Assembly: GCF_900108015.1 (NCBI RefSeq)
Contig: NZ_FNVP01000001.1
Location: forward strand, 620,001-684,000
Direction: 5' to 3'
DNA length: 64,000 nucleotides
DNA from: Flavobacterium urumqiense
GTDB lineage: Bacteria; Bacteroidota; Bacteroidia; Flavobacteriales; Flavobacteriaceae
Shown: positions 25,679-33,902 of the stretch, piece by piece
Layout of the letters: each line of letters begins with the position of its first letter
How positions within the stretch are numbered: position 1 is the first letter of the stretch
Made by a program: the position numbers and the translations under genes
Notes under the pieces: generated by a model
What the model was told of the DNA's origin: nothing
What the model saw: only the letters and a program-made list of their open reading frames with translations
Database searches by the model: none

Positions 25679-26197
25679 ATGAGTAATTTAAAACAATATG
25701 AAGATGCTATTGTGAACTATCACAGTGTTTTACGAATTAAATCGCTTCCTATTTTTTCTTCCAATTTTCATTATGAATTTTTAAAAGAAGTAAAGGAATC
25801 GTTCTTAGACCTTAATAGTCTCAAAGAAATTGCCCATCAAAATAAGTGGAAACTTTCGTCAGATTGGGATATTTCTACGGCTGTAAAAGAAGAAGTGATA
25901 ATCGTTACAGATGCTAAATTAACAATCATTTTTGCTTCCCGTAATATGGTTAAAATGAATGGCTATTCAGGAACAGAAGTTTTGGGTAAAACCCCTAAAA
26001 TGTTTCAAGGTCAAGTCACTGACAGAATTGTTTCGAAAGAAATAAGCAGTGCGATACAATTACAGCAGGCTTTTGAAAAAACGGTTTTAAATTATAAAAA
26101 GAACGGAGAGATATACGCTTGTTTAATAAAAGGATATCCTGTTTTTAATTTAAAAGGACAATTCAGTCATTACATTGCTTTTGAGAAAGCGGCATAA
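25679..26197 (+). CDS. Single PAS-domain protein (LOV-like, adduct cysteine absent)
   Basis: This 172-residue soluble protein has an N-terminal helical part (1-70) and one PAS domain (about 72-170). VTDAKLTIIFASRNMVKMNGYS, broken here as VTDAKLTIIFAS and MNGYS, then EVLGKTPKMFQGQVTD and VLNYKKNGE follow the PAS/LOV line. In photochemical LOV domains the GxNCRFLQ motif carries the flavin-adduct Cys; here that place is Pro106. There is no kinase, cyclase or DNA-binding output domain. A -7-like TACATTTG is at 25651-25658. Likely a ligand- or redox-sensing adaptor, by inference. Confidence 0.72.
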   Translation: MSNLKQYEDAIVNYHSVLRIKSLPIFSSNFHYEFLKEVKESFLDLNSLKEIAHQNKWKLSSDWDISTAVKEEVIIVTDAKLTIIFASRNMVKMNGYSGTEVLGKTPKMFQGQVTDRIVSKEISSAIQLQQAFEKTVLNYKKNGEIYACLIKGYPVFNLKGQFSHYIAFEKAA

Positions 26198-26201
26198 AAA
26201 A

Positions 26202-26226
26202 ACCTTTCGGTAGAGAAAGGTCTTTT
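26202..26226. terminator. Short bidirectional terminator between convergent genes
   Basis: The stem ACCTTTC/GAAAGGT closes a GGTAGA loop, with an A tract before it and CTTTT after it. Confidence 0.55.
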
Positions 26227-26241
26227 AGTATTTTATCATTA

Positions 26242-27012
26242 TTAGTTTTTACTACTCAGTTTTGACAGTAATCGTAAAAACTCAATATACAGCCAAACTA
26301 AGGTTATCATTAAACCCATTGCGCCATACCATTCCATGTATTTTGGCATTTTTTGATCCGCTCCTTTTTCAATGCGGTCAAAATCCAAAAACAGATTTAA
26401 AGCAGCGATTACAATTACAAAAACACTAATACCAATGCTCATCATTGAATTGCCATAGTGAACCGGGACAAAGCTGGTGAACATAGAAAACAACCATGAA
26501 ATTAGGTAATAAGTGGCGATCGCCAGTGTCGCTGCAACCACTACCGATTTGAATTGCTCCGTTACTTTTACAATTTTATATTTATACAATCCGAGGCATA
26601 TCATAAAAGTTACAAAAGTTGCTCCAACTGCTTGTATTACGATTCCGGGATAGATAGTCTCGAAAATTGCTGAAATTCCACCAATAAATAGCCCTTCAAA
26701 CAAAGCATAACCTGGAGCTAAATAAGGAGAATATTGTGGTTTGAAAGCAGAGATAAGAACTAAAACAAGACCTACTACAGCTCCGCCTATTGCAGGAACT
26801 ATAGGGTTCAGACCATTAAAAGCCATCCACCAAATCACCATAGCGGAAGCAGTAAGGAGTAAAAACAAGATGATACTTTTGTTGATTGTTCCTGCCAAAG
26901 TCATTTCCTGCTTGTAATCAATTAAAGTGGCATTGTGAACTTCGTCTTTTCTGGATACCGCCGACGAAAAAGATTTATTATTTAAAAATGGATTTTTCGA
27001 ATTGAAACTCAT
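26242..27012 (-). CDS. Bax inhibitor-1/YccA-family membrane protein
   Basis: This 256-residue protein has a soluble N-terminal tail (about 45 residues) and seven hydrophobic segments. It ends with MITLVWLYIEFLRLLSKLSS, and AALNLFLDFDRIEKGADQ matches the conserved acidic C-terminal region of BI-1 proteins (the Ca2+ leak and pH-sensing Asp pair). Bacterial members are inner-membrane proteins of uncertain role, some associated with FtsH or ion leak. ATG at 27012 gives MSFNSKNPFL, typical of the Bacteroidota form. A CAAATATA (minus-strand TATATTTG) -7-like element lies at 27034-27041. Confidence 0.86.
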   Translation of the reverse strand: MSFNSKNPFLNNKSFSSAVSRKDEVHNATLIDYKQEMTLAGTINKSIILFLLLTASAMVIWWMAFNGLNPIVPAIGGAVVGLVLVLISAFKPQYSPYLAPGYALFEGLFIGGISAIFETIYPGIVIQAVGATFVTFMICLGLYKYKIVKVTEQFKSVVVAATLAIATYYLISWLFSMFTSFVPVHYGNSMMSIGISVFVIVIAALNLFLDFDRIEKGADQKMPKYMEWYGAMGLMITLVWLYIEFLRLLSKLSSKN

Positions 27013-27092
27013 AGTTGATAAGATTTTATGAGTCAAATATAAATTTTATTTTACAGAAGAATGTTTATTTATTCTTAAATCTTTTTACAAAA

Positions 27093-27125
27093 AAACCCGT
27101 CTCATTTAACTAACGAGACGGGTTT
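27093..27125 (-). terminator. Rho-independent terminator after pyk
   Basis: An 11-bp perfect stem (AAACCCGTCTC/GAGACGGGTTT) is followed by a T run on the minus strand. Confidence 0.85.
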
Positions 27126-27145
27126 AATATTGTTTTATATATTTG

Positions 27146-28576
27146 CTATTCTATTTCAGAAACTCTTAAGGTATTTACCATTCCTTTATCTTTGATAGGC
27201 ATTGCTGCTAAATTAATAAGGAAATCGCCTTTTTGTACAAAACCTTTTTGTTTTACGATTTCGTTGATGTCCGTTACGGTATCATCTGTACTTACATCTT
27301 TGGTGTACATGAAAGATTTCACTCCCCACAATAAATTAAGTTGTGTAAGAATTCTTTTATTCGATGTGAAAACTAGGATATGTGCATTTGGTCTCCAAGC
27401 TGAGATTTGAAATGCAGTATATCCACTATTAGTCAAGGTACAAATGGCTTTTGCTTTAATTACATTGGCCATAGTTGCAGCGTGATGACAAATTGTTTTC
27501 GTAATAAAACGTTTTGTTTTTATTTGTGGTGTATTTTGTGGTACGTGAATTAACGGAGAATCTTCAACAGCTTCAATGATTTGAGTCATTTTCTGGATTA
27601 CTTGAACAGGATAATTCCCTGTAGCAGTTTCACCAGATAGCATTACAGCATCTGCACCATCCATAACTGAATTCGCAACGTCATTTACCTCAGCACGCGT
27701 CGGTGTTAAGCTGGTGATCATTGTTTCCATCATTTGCGTAGCTACAATTACCGGTATTCTTGCCGTTTTTGCTTTGCGAATCAATTCTTTTTGAACAAGA
27801 GGTACTTCGTGTGCAGGAAGTTCAACACCTAAATCGCCACGGGCTACCATCAAACCATCACAATAAGCAACAATTTTATCAATATTTTCTAATGCTTCCG
27901 GCATTTCAATTTTGGCAATAATTGGAATTTTATAATCAGAATGTTTGGCTATTAATTCCTGTAATTCTTGTAAATCTTGTGGTGTTTTTACAAATGAAAG
28001 AGCAATCCAATCTACATTTTGTCCAATGGCAAAAATAGCATCTGCAATATCTTTCTCTGTCATTGCAGGTAAAGATATTTTTGTGTTAGGAAGATTAACT
28101 CCTTTTTTAGATTTCAATTCCCCACCTTGAATTACTTTTGCTATAACCTCTGACTTTTTATCAGTCTCAATGATTTCGAAAATAAGTTTTCCATCATCTA
28201 GCAAAATTCTTTCTCCCGGATTTACATCATTTGGAAAGTTGTGGTATTTCATGAATACTTTTTTTGCAGTTCCAAGGATATCTTCAGCAGTTGTAAATGT
28301 GATTAAATCGCCATCATGAACAACTACGCCCTCTTTCATAACTCCTACGCGAAGTTTAGGACCTTGTAAATCTCCAAGAATTGCAGTAGTGTAACCAAAC
28401 TCTTCATTTAAACCCCGTATTAAATTAATTTTCTCTTTTACATCGTCGTAGTCAGCATGGGAAAAATTCACTCTAAAAACATTTACACCTGCGTCAATCA
28501 TGTCTTTTATGATCTCTCTTGTACTACATGCAGGCCCAAGTGTGGCTACAATTTTCGTTTTTTTGTTTGTAAGCAT
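27146..28576 (-). CDS. pyk: Pyruvate kinase
   Basis: This 476-residue enzyme catalyses the last step of glycolysis (phosphoenolpyruvate and ADP to pyruvate and ATP). TKIVATLGPAC is the N-terminal signature, IIAKIEMPEALEN contains the active-site Lys and metal-binding Glu, MVARGDLGVE and VIVATQMMETM follow, and the C-terminal alpha/beta domain (about 345-476) carries effector-site features. It is the last gene of a minus-strand run acpP-fabF-rnc-IPExxxVDY-pyk, only 5 bases after the preceding gene, and ends at a strong terminator. Confidence 0.97.
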   Translation of the reverse strand: MLTNKKTKIVATLGPACSTREIIKDMIDAGVNVFRVNFSHADYDDVKEKINLIRGLNEEFGYTTAILGDLQGPKLRVGVMKEGVVVHDGDLITFTTAEDILGTAKKVFMKYHNFPNDVNPGERILLDDGKLIFEIIETDKKSEVIAKVIQGGELKSKKGVNLPNTKISLPAMTEKDIADAIFAIGQNVDWIALSFVKTPQDLQELQELIAKHSDYKIPIIAKIEMPEALENIDKIVAYCDGLMVARGDLGVELPAHEVPLVQKELIRKAKTARIPVIVATQMMETMITSLTPTRAEVNDVANSVMDGADAVMLSGETATGNYPVQVIQKMTQIIEAVEDSPLIHVPQNTPQIKTKRFITKTICHHAATMANVIKAKAICTLTNSGYTAFQISAWRPNAHILVFTSNKRILTQLNLLWGVKSFMYTKDVSTDDTVTDINEIVKQKGFVQKGDFLINLAAMPIKDKGMVNTLRVSEIE

Positions 28577-28581
28577 TTGTA

Positions 28582-29070
28582 TTAAAAAATTAAATTGTTT
28601 TTTGATTTGATTTGATTTGTTTCAACCTTGTAAATGGCCGAAATACTATCAATTTTGTTTAGTTTAGTTTGTATTTTTGATATGTTTAAAAGATCGTCGG
28701 TATTTTCGATCTTTAAGAAATAATCTACTTTTTTCAATTCAGGAAGTAAGAAAACTTTTGTTGCCACTTCCATGATTATATTTGAAAATAAATTGCTGCT
28801 ATTTCCTTCCTTATATTGGATGACTTCACTTTTATTTTGAATCAAATTCCAGGATATAGTATTTTCAATATCATAGTAATAAAATCTAGAGAAATTTGCT
28901 TCACCTTCTTTTATATTAATTTGAATTTCACTCTCGTTTTTACTTAAATTAATCGGAAGATTTTGATTAATAAAATAAGCCAAACGATAGTCTTCTAATG
29001 AAGTGTGAATAGCAATAAGATAATAATCTATTTCGTCAAATTCGTCAAGATTCAATTTATGAATACCCAT
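28582..29070 (-). CDS. IPExxxVDY-family protein of unknown function
   Basis: This 162-residue protein contains LLPELKKVDYFLKI, a variant (Leu-Pro-Glu) of the IPExxxVDY signature of a small Bacteroidota family regularly placed between rnc and pyk. It begins with IHKLNLDEFDEIDYYLIAIHTSLEDYRLAYF, here given as KLNLDEFDEIDYYLIAIH, rich in acidic and aromatic residues. There is no signal peptide or membrane segment. No function is known to me. Start at ATG 29070; a TTG three codons upstream is less likely. Its fixed position suggests a link with RNA processing or simply operon conservation. Confidence 0.75.
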   Translation of the reverse strand: MGIHKLNLDEFDEIDYYLIAIHTSLEDYRLAYFINQNLPINLSKNESEIQINIKEGEANFSRFYYYDIENTISWNLIQNKSEVIQYKEGNSSNLFSNIIMEVATKVFLLPELKKVDYFLKIENTDDLLNISKIQTKLNKIDSISAIYKVETNQIKSKNNLIF

Positions 29071-29183
29071 TTTGTGCAAAATCTGATGTAAATATAGTAT
29101 TTCTATTGAAGTTTTATCCTCTTCAAATGAGATGTTTGTGTTAATTTATAAACGAAATCGTTATAGTTTTAAGAAAATTAATA

Positions 29184-29924
29184 TTATTTTCTATCCATCT
29201 TTTCTTGCAACGCAAAATAGGCGCGTTGAGATGCTTTTTCTTCTGCTTTCTTTTTAGAAGTGGCTCTGGCTTTTGCAATAACTTTATCGTCAATGCTGAG
29301 TTTAACTCCAAACAATCGTTGCCCGTCAATTGCATTGTCCTCAAAAATATCAAAATGAAATATTTTTTTTTCTTTTTGACACCATTCTATGACCAAACTT
29401 TTATAACTGATCACTTTTCCTTCTAGTCTTGCAATGTCTACGTAGGGAACTACGACTCTCCTTTGAATAAATTTTTCGCAATACGTATAGCCTCGGTCTA
29501 AGTATATGGCTCCAACCAACGATTCAAAAATATTACCATGAATGTTCTCGCCAAAATGTTGTAGAGGTACTTTGCTTTCAATATACTGTATTAAATTTAG
29601 ATCCTTTCCTAATTCATTCAGGTGTTCTCTGCTTACAATTTTAGAACGCATTTTGGTAAGGTATCCTTCATCACCTGCTGGTGCTTTGCTGAATAAATGA
29701 GCAGCAATTACAGAACTTAGCATGGCATCACCTAAAAATTCTAAACGTTCATAGTTGATTGGATTTCCTAGAACATCTAACCGATTAGAGGAGCGGTGGG
29801 TAAATGCCTTTTTGTAATAATTTAAATTTATCGGAGCAAAACCTAGAATTTTCTGGATAGAATCAAAAAAAATCCCGTCTTCTAGAGAACGGGATTTTGA
29901 AAATATTTTTTTAATTATGCGCAT
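29184..29924 (-). CDS. rnc: Ribonuclease III
   Basis: This 246-residue endonuclease cleaves double-stranded RNA in rRNA and mRNA processing. The catalytic domain carries the signature ERLEFLGDAMLSSVIA (about residues 60-75) and ESLVGAIYLDRG with the second metal-binding Glu. The C-terminal dsRNA-binding domain (about 172-242) ends with the ATSKKKAEEKASQRAYFAL helix. It is complete in length. Four bases separate it from the fabF stop, the same pairing as in many bacteria (acpP-fabF-rnc), consistent with one operon. Confidence 0.96.
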   Translation of the reverse strand: MRIIKKIFSKSRSLEDGIFFDSIQKILGFAPINLNYYKKAFTHRSSNRLDVLGNPINYERLEFLGDAMLSSVIAAHLFSKAPAGDEGYLTKMRSKIVSREHLNELGKDLNLIQYIESKVPLQHFGENIHGNIFESLVGAIYLDRGYTYCEKFIQRRVVVPYVDIARLEGKVISYKSLVIEWCQKEKKIFHFDIFEDNAIDGQRLFGVKLSIDDKVIAKARATSKKKAEEKASQRAYFALQEKMDRK

Positions 29925-29928
29925 ACAA

Positions 29929-31182
29929 CTAGATTTCTAATTTTTTTACTAATACACAAGCATTATGTCCTCCAAAACCAAAAGTGTTACTCATAACAAC
30001 ATTCATATCTCTCTTCTGCGCTTTGTTAAACGTGAAGTTTAATTTAGAATCGATGTTTTCATCATCGGTAAAATGATTGATTGTAGGTGGTACTATTCCG
30101 TGTTTCAAGGAAAGAATTGAAGAAATTGTTTCTACTGCTCCAGCTGCACCAAGTAAATGGCCTGTCATGGATTTAGTCGAATTTAAATTCATAGTATACG
30201 CATGTTCGCCAAAAACATGCAATATTGCCTTAGATTCTGCCAAGTCACCAAGTGGTGTAGAAGTTCCGTGCATATTTACACCATCTACATCGGTTGCCTG
30301 TAATCCGGCATCTCTTAAACAATTTAGCATGACATTTTTAGCGCCGAGTCCGTCAGGATGCGGAGCGGTAATGTGATACGCATCGGCAGACATTCCGCCA
30401 CCGCCTATTTCACAATAGATTTTTGCCCCACGAGCAACGGCATGTTCATATTCTTCAAGTACTAATGCTCCAGCTCCTTCACCTAAAATAAAGCCATCTC
30501 GGTCTTTATCCATTGGTCGTGAAGCGGTTTTAGGGTCGTCATTTCTGGTAGATAAAGCATGCATGGCATTGAAACCACCCATACCTGCTATCGTCACCGC
30601 GGCTTCAGAACCACCGGTTACCATTGCATCAGCGTGACCTAATCTAATATAATTGAAAGCATCAATAATAGCATTTGTAGAAGATGCACAGGCTGAAACA
30701 GTTGTAAAGTTTGGACCTCTGAATCCGTATTTTATTGAAATATGACCACCGGCAATATCCGAAATCATTTTAGGGATGAAGAAGGGATTGAATTTTGGAG
30801 TACCGTCCCCAGCTGCATAGTTTAACATTTCGATTTGAAACGTTTCTAACCCACCGATTCCCGATCCCCAAATTACGCCAACTCTGTCTTTATCTAATTT
30901 TTCAAAATTAAAACCAGCGTCAAGTACAGCTTCATCAGATGAAACCATAGCGTATTGTGCATATCGGTCCATTTTTCTAGCTTCTTTTCTATCTAAAAAG
31001 TCTTCTGCATTAAAATTTTTTAATTCACATGCAAACTGAGTTTTAAACTTTGAAGCGTCAAAATAAGTGATTGGAGCAGCTCCACTAACGCCGTTAATAA
31101 GTCCGTTCCAATATTCTTCAATGTTATTTCCAATGGGTGTAAGAGCGCCTAAACCTGTTACCACAACTCGTCTTAATACCAT
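29929..31182 (-). CDS. fabF: 3-oxoacyl-[acyl-carrier-protein] synthase II
   Basis: This 417-residue condensing enzyme elongates fatty acids on ACP. The N-terminus RRVVVTGLGALTPIGNN is the family start. The nucleophile lies in TVSACASSTNAIIDA and the two catalytic His lie in NMHGTSTPLGD and KSMTGHLLGAAGA. It ends with SNTFGFGGHNACVLVKK, the thiolase-fold C-terminus with the Phe gatekeeper region. ATG at 31182 was preferred to an ATG ten codons upstream because it gives the standard N-terminus. It lies between acpP and rnc on the minus strand. Confidence 0.96.
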   Translation of the reverse strand: MVLRRVVVTGLGALTPIGNNIEEYWNGLINGVSGAAPITYFDASKFKTQFACELKNFNAEDFLDRKEARKMDRYAQYAMVSSDEAVLDAGFNFEKLDKDRVGVIWGSGIGGLETFQIEMLNYAAGDGTPKFNPFFIPKMISDIAGGHISIKYGFRGPNFTTVSACASSTNAIIDAFNYIRLGHADAMVTGGSEAAVTIAGMGGFNAMHALSTRNDDPKTASRPMDKDRDGFILGEGAGALVLEEYEHAVARGAKIYCEIGGGGMSADAYHITAPHPDGLGAKNVMLNCLRDAGLQATDVDGVNMHGTSTPLGDLAESKAILHVFGEHAYTMNLNSTKSMTGHLLGAAGAVETISSILSLKHGIVPPTINHFTDDENIDSKLNFTFNKAQKRDMNVVMSNTFGFGGHNACVLVKKLEI

Positions 31183-31309
31183 AAATTCTTTATTTTTGTT
31201 ATCTTTAAACAAATAAAACCCATGCTATCTTTGCTGTATTACTATTACGAAAGAGCCATGGGTGTTACAATAAATATAGTTTTTGATTGAAATTCAATCT
31301 CGAATTTAA

Positions 31310-31357
31310 TTTTTAAAAAAAATAATAACACCCGTTTACAAGATTGCAAACGGGTGT
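31310..31357 (-). terminator. Hairpin between acpP and fabF
   Basis: The stem ACACCCGTTT/AAACGGGTGT is followed on the minus strand by an A/T-rich run with many T. It may end part of the abundant acpP transcript while allowing read-through into fabF. Confidence 0.65.
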
Positions 31358-31365
31358 GTCCTTTA

Positions 31366-31602
31366 TTATTTTTTAGCTTCCTCGATGTAAGAGATTGCTT
31401 GACCTACAGTAGCGATGTTTTCTGCTTGATCGTCTGGAATTTGAATGTCAAATTCTTTTTCGAATTCCATAATAAGCTCAACAGTGTCTAATGAGTCAGC
31501 TCCTAAATCATTAGTGAAGCTTGCTTCTGTTACAACTTCGTTTTCGTCAACACCTAATTTGTCTACGATAATCGCTTTTACTCTTGATGCAATGTCTGAC
31601 AT
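31366..31602 (-). CDS. acpP: Acyl carrier protein
   Basis: This 78-residue acidic protein carries growing acyl chains on a phosphopantetheine arm. [15 protein letters not shown] contains the Ser that receives the arm and the following recognition helix. Length and charge are typical. It has its own strong promoter and a partial terminator before fabF, consistent with the high ACP level that fatty acid synthesis requires. It is divergent from purN. Confidence 0.97.
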   Translation of the reverse strand: MSDIASRVKAIIVDKLGVDENEVVTEASFTNDLGADSLDTVELIMEFEKEFDIQIPDDQAENIATVGQAISYIEEAKK

Positions 31603-31632
31603 AATCTTTAATTTTAGAATTTAATTTGTTGG

Positions 31633-31661
31633 CAAAAATAAAAAACTTTATTTTAAAACAA
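31633..31661 (-). promoter_or_regulatory. Bacteroidota-type promoter of acpP
   Basis: Read on the minus strand: TTG (31661-31659), an 18-base spacer, then TATTTTTG (31640-31633). The acpP start codon follows 31 bases downstream. Confidence 0.65.
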
Positions 31662-31777
31662 CGAATAAGTTAATAAATGTGACAACTAATTTATAAAATA
31701 TATTTGACAAAGCCTTCTGAATGTTATTTAATTTAATTTTTTATTCCTTTTTTTGCATAATATAAATGGGTTGAATT

Positions 31778-32347
31778 ATGAAAAAAATTGTCATTTTTGC
31801 TTCTGGATCGGGGACTAATGCTGAAAATATTATAAAATATTTTGCTGTAACAAAAATTGGAACAGTTGAAGCGGTGTTTACAAATAATCAAAGTGCCGCA
31901 GTGATTGAAAAGGCAAAAAACTATGGAGTTCCAACAATATCTTTCTCAAAAGAAGAGTTAAATGAAAGTTTTGTATTACATAAAATAAATGAACTCCAAC
32001 CGGATTTGATTGTTTTGGCAGGATTCTTATTAAAATTCCCCGAAAATATCATTGCAGCCTACCCTAATAAGATTATAAATATTCATCCTGCATTACTTCC
32101 AAAATATGGCGGAAAAGGAATGTATGGTATGTACATTCATAGAGCAATTGTAGGGAATAAAGAAATAGAAACTGGAATTACTATTCATTTTGTTGATGAA
32201 AATTATGATGAAGGGAATATTATTTTTCAAAAAAAGATAACTTTATCGGGAGATGAAACTCCAGAAGAAGTTGCGAGTAAAATACATCAGTTAGAACAAA
32301 AATATTTCCCGGAGGTAATTGAAAAATTGTTAGCAAAGGTACTGTAG
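31778..32347 (+). CDS. purN: Phosphoribosylglycinamide formyltransferase
   Basis: This 189-residue enzyme transfers a formyl group from 10-formyl-THF to GAR in purine synthesis. SGSGTNAENIIKYF binds the substrate phosphate. INIHPALLPKYGGKGMYG contains the catalytic Asn-His pair, and GITIHFVDENYDEGNIIFQ carries the catalytic Asp. Length is typical. It stands divergently from acpP and is followed 42 bases later by rnhA, probably co-transcribed. Confidence 0.95.
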   Translation: MKKIVIFASGSGTNAENIIKYFAVTKIGTVEAVFTNNQSAAVIEKAKNYGVPTISFSKEELNESFVLHKINELQPDLIVLAGFLLKFPENIIAAYPNKIINIHPALLPKYGGKGMYGMYIHRAIVGNKEIETGITIHFVDENYDEGNIIFQKKITLSGDETPEEVASKIHQLEQKYFPEVIEKLLAKVL

Positions 32348-32389
32348 TATCACAAAAAAACTAACAATATTTAAGTCTAACAATTTACA

Positions 32390-32860
32390 ATGGAACACGA
32401 AGTACATATATATACAGATGGCGCCGCCAAAGGAAATCCTGGAAACGGCGGTTATGGTGTGGTAATGGAATGGGTAGGAAAGCCGTATAAAAAAGAATTC
32501 TATGAAGGCTTTCGTCGCACTACTAATAACAGGATGGAATTGTTGGGCGTTATTGTAGGTCTCGAAAAATTAAAAAATCCGAACACAAGAGTTTTAGTGG
32601 TTTCTGATTCGAAGTATGTGGTAGATTCAGTTGTAAAAAAATGGGTTTTGGGCTGGGAAAAAAAAGGATTTGTTGACAGGAAAAATTGCGACTTGTGGAA
32701 AAGGTTTTTAATTGTCTACAGAAAACACAAAGTTGATTTTAAATGGATCAAAGGACATAACAGTCATGTTCAAAATGAAAGGTGTGATCAGCTGGCAGTT
32801 ATGGCTTCGATGCAAAAACAACTTTCCATAGATGTTTTTTATGAAAGTACGTGTGAGTAA
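32390..32860 (+). CDS. rnhA: Ribonuclease HI
   Basis: This 156-residue enzyme cuts RNA in RNA-DNA hybrids. The four acidic metal ligands are visible in order: Asp in YTDGAAKGNPG, Glu in NRMELLGVI, Asp in VSDSKYVVDSV and Asp in NERCDQLAV. IKGHNSHVQNERCD includes the conserved His loop. The substrate-binding basic helix (VKKWVLGWEKKGFV) is present. It converges on oxyR with only 3 bases between the stops and no recognisable terminator. Confidence 0.95.
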   Translation: MEHEVHIYTDGAAKGNPGNGGYGVVMEWVGKPYKKEFYEGFRRTTNNRMELLGVIVGLEKLKNPNTRVLVVSDSKYVVDSVVKKWVLGWEKKGFVDRKNCDLWKRFLIVYRKHKVDFKWIKGHNSHVQNERCDQLAVMASMQKQLSIDVFYESTCE

Positions 32861-32863
32861 TTA

Positions 32864-33802
32864 TTATATATGAGTAATTGCTAATTCGCTTTTTTTATAC
32901 TTATTCGAAATCAAATCTTTGTTTATTGTACTGTGGATAATGTTGGCAAGTGCTTCAATTGTTCTGATTTTTGCATAAGGCCGATGATAAATAATACTCA
33001 TTTCACGCACTGGAATGGGAGCGTTGAAAAAACTAACTTGCTTTTTTCTTTCGGAGGAAAGGGTGTTATAATATAATTCGGGAATTAAAGTTAATCCGCC
33101 AAATTCGTCAATCATATTCAATAAAGTATCAAAAGAACTTGCTTCAAGTTTTAAATTTTCAACCATTTTTTCTTTTTTCTTTAAAGAGCATAATTTAATA
33201 AATTGTTCTCTAAGGCAATGGCCTTCTTCTAAAAGCCAAATTTTATGATTTCTAATTTCATCAGGTAAAATGTAGTTTTGTACTGGATCAATATCGCCAT
33301 ACACCATTAAAGTTTCATAAAACAAAACGATATCTTCAATTTCAGGGTCGTGTAAAGGCGTAGCAACAATTCCCATGTCAAGTTGCCCTTCTTTCAATTG
33401 TTTTGTAATGGAATTAGTAGTTGATTCTGATATTTCTAATTTTAAGTCAGGATAGTTTTCTAAAATAGGTTTTATGATTTTTGGCAGTAAAGAGTTTGCA
33501 ATTGTTGGGATAATTCCAATTCTAATCTTCCCCTCAATTTTCCCATTAATCTTTTTGGCATTGTCTTTCAAAAGCTGGCTGTGAAGAACTACTTTTTTTG
33601 CATTTTCAACAGTTTCCATTCCAATTTCGGTAGTTTCAGTTGGATTTTTCTTTCGGTCAAAAATAATTATTTCAAGCTCTGCCTCTAATTTTTTGACCAT
33701 CGTGCTTAATGTTGCTTGGGTAACATTGCAATACGCAGCAGCTTTTGTAAAGTTTTTTAATCGATCTACAGCGATTATATATTCTAATTGTTGGATATTC
33801 AT
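32864..33802 (-). CDS. oxyR: OxyR-type LysR-family peroxide sensor
   Basis: This 312-residue regulator has an N-terminal winged helix (about 1-60, FTKAAAYCNVTQATLSTMV) and a LysR effector domain (about 90-300). The decisive feature is EEGHCLREQFIKLC: Cys196 and Cys205 match the redox pair of E. coli OxyR (Cys199 and Cys208), with the same GHCLR context and the same 9-residue spacing. It faces the catalase gene divergently across 100 bases, the expected arrangement for peroxide-induced catalase. ATG at 33802 gives the standard LysR N-terminus; the longer frame begins in the promoter. Confidence 0.92.
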   Translation of the reverse strand: MNIQQLEYIIAVDRLKNFTKAAAYCNVTQATLSTMVKKLEAELEIIIFDRKKNPTETTEIGMETVENAKKVVLHSQLLKDNAKKINGKIEGKIRIGIIPTIANSLLPKIIKPILENYPDLKLEISESTTNSITKQLKEGQLDMGIVATPLHDPEIEDIVLFYETLMVYGDIDPVQNYILPDEIRNHKIWLLEEGHCLREQFIKLCSLKKKEKMVENLKLEASSFDTLLNMIDEFGGLTLIPELYYNTLSSERKKQVSFFNAPIPVREMSIIYHRPYAKIRTIEALANIIHSTINKDLISNKYKKSELAITHI

Positions 33803-33902
33803 GTATATAGATATTGTCAATGGCAAAGATATAAACTTTCAGTTATGTCAATATGTTTTTTGTCAATATTTTTGCATTAATAAATAAATTAAAAATAGTT
33901 TT
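33803..33902. promoter_or_regulatory. Divergent oxyR/catalase control region with three TGTCAAT repeats
   Basis: TGTCAAT occurs at 33815-33821, 33846-33852 and 33861-33867 in the same orientation. A -7-like TATTTTTG follows at 33867-33874 for the catalase gene, with no TTG at the normal distance, as expected of an activator-dependent promoter. Assignment of the repeats to OxyR is inference. Confidence 0.45.
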
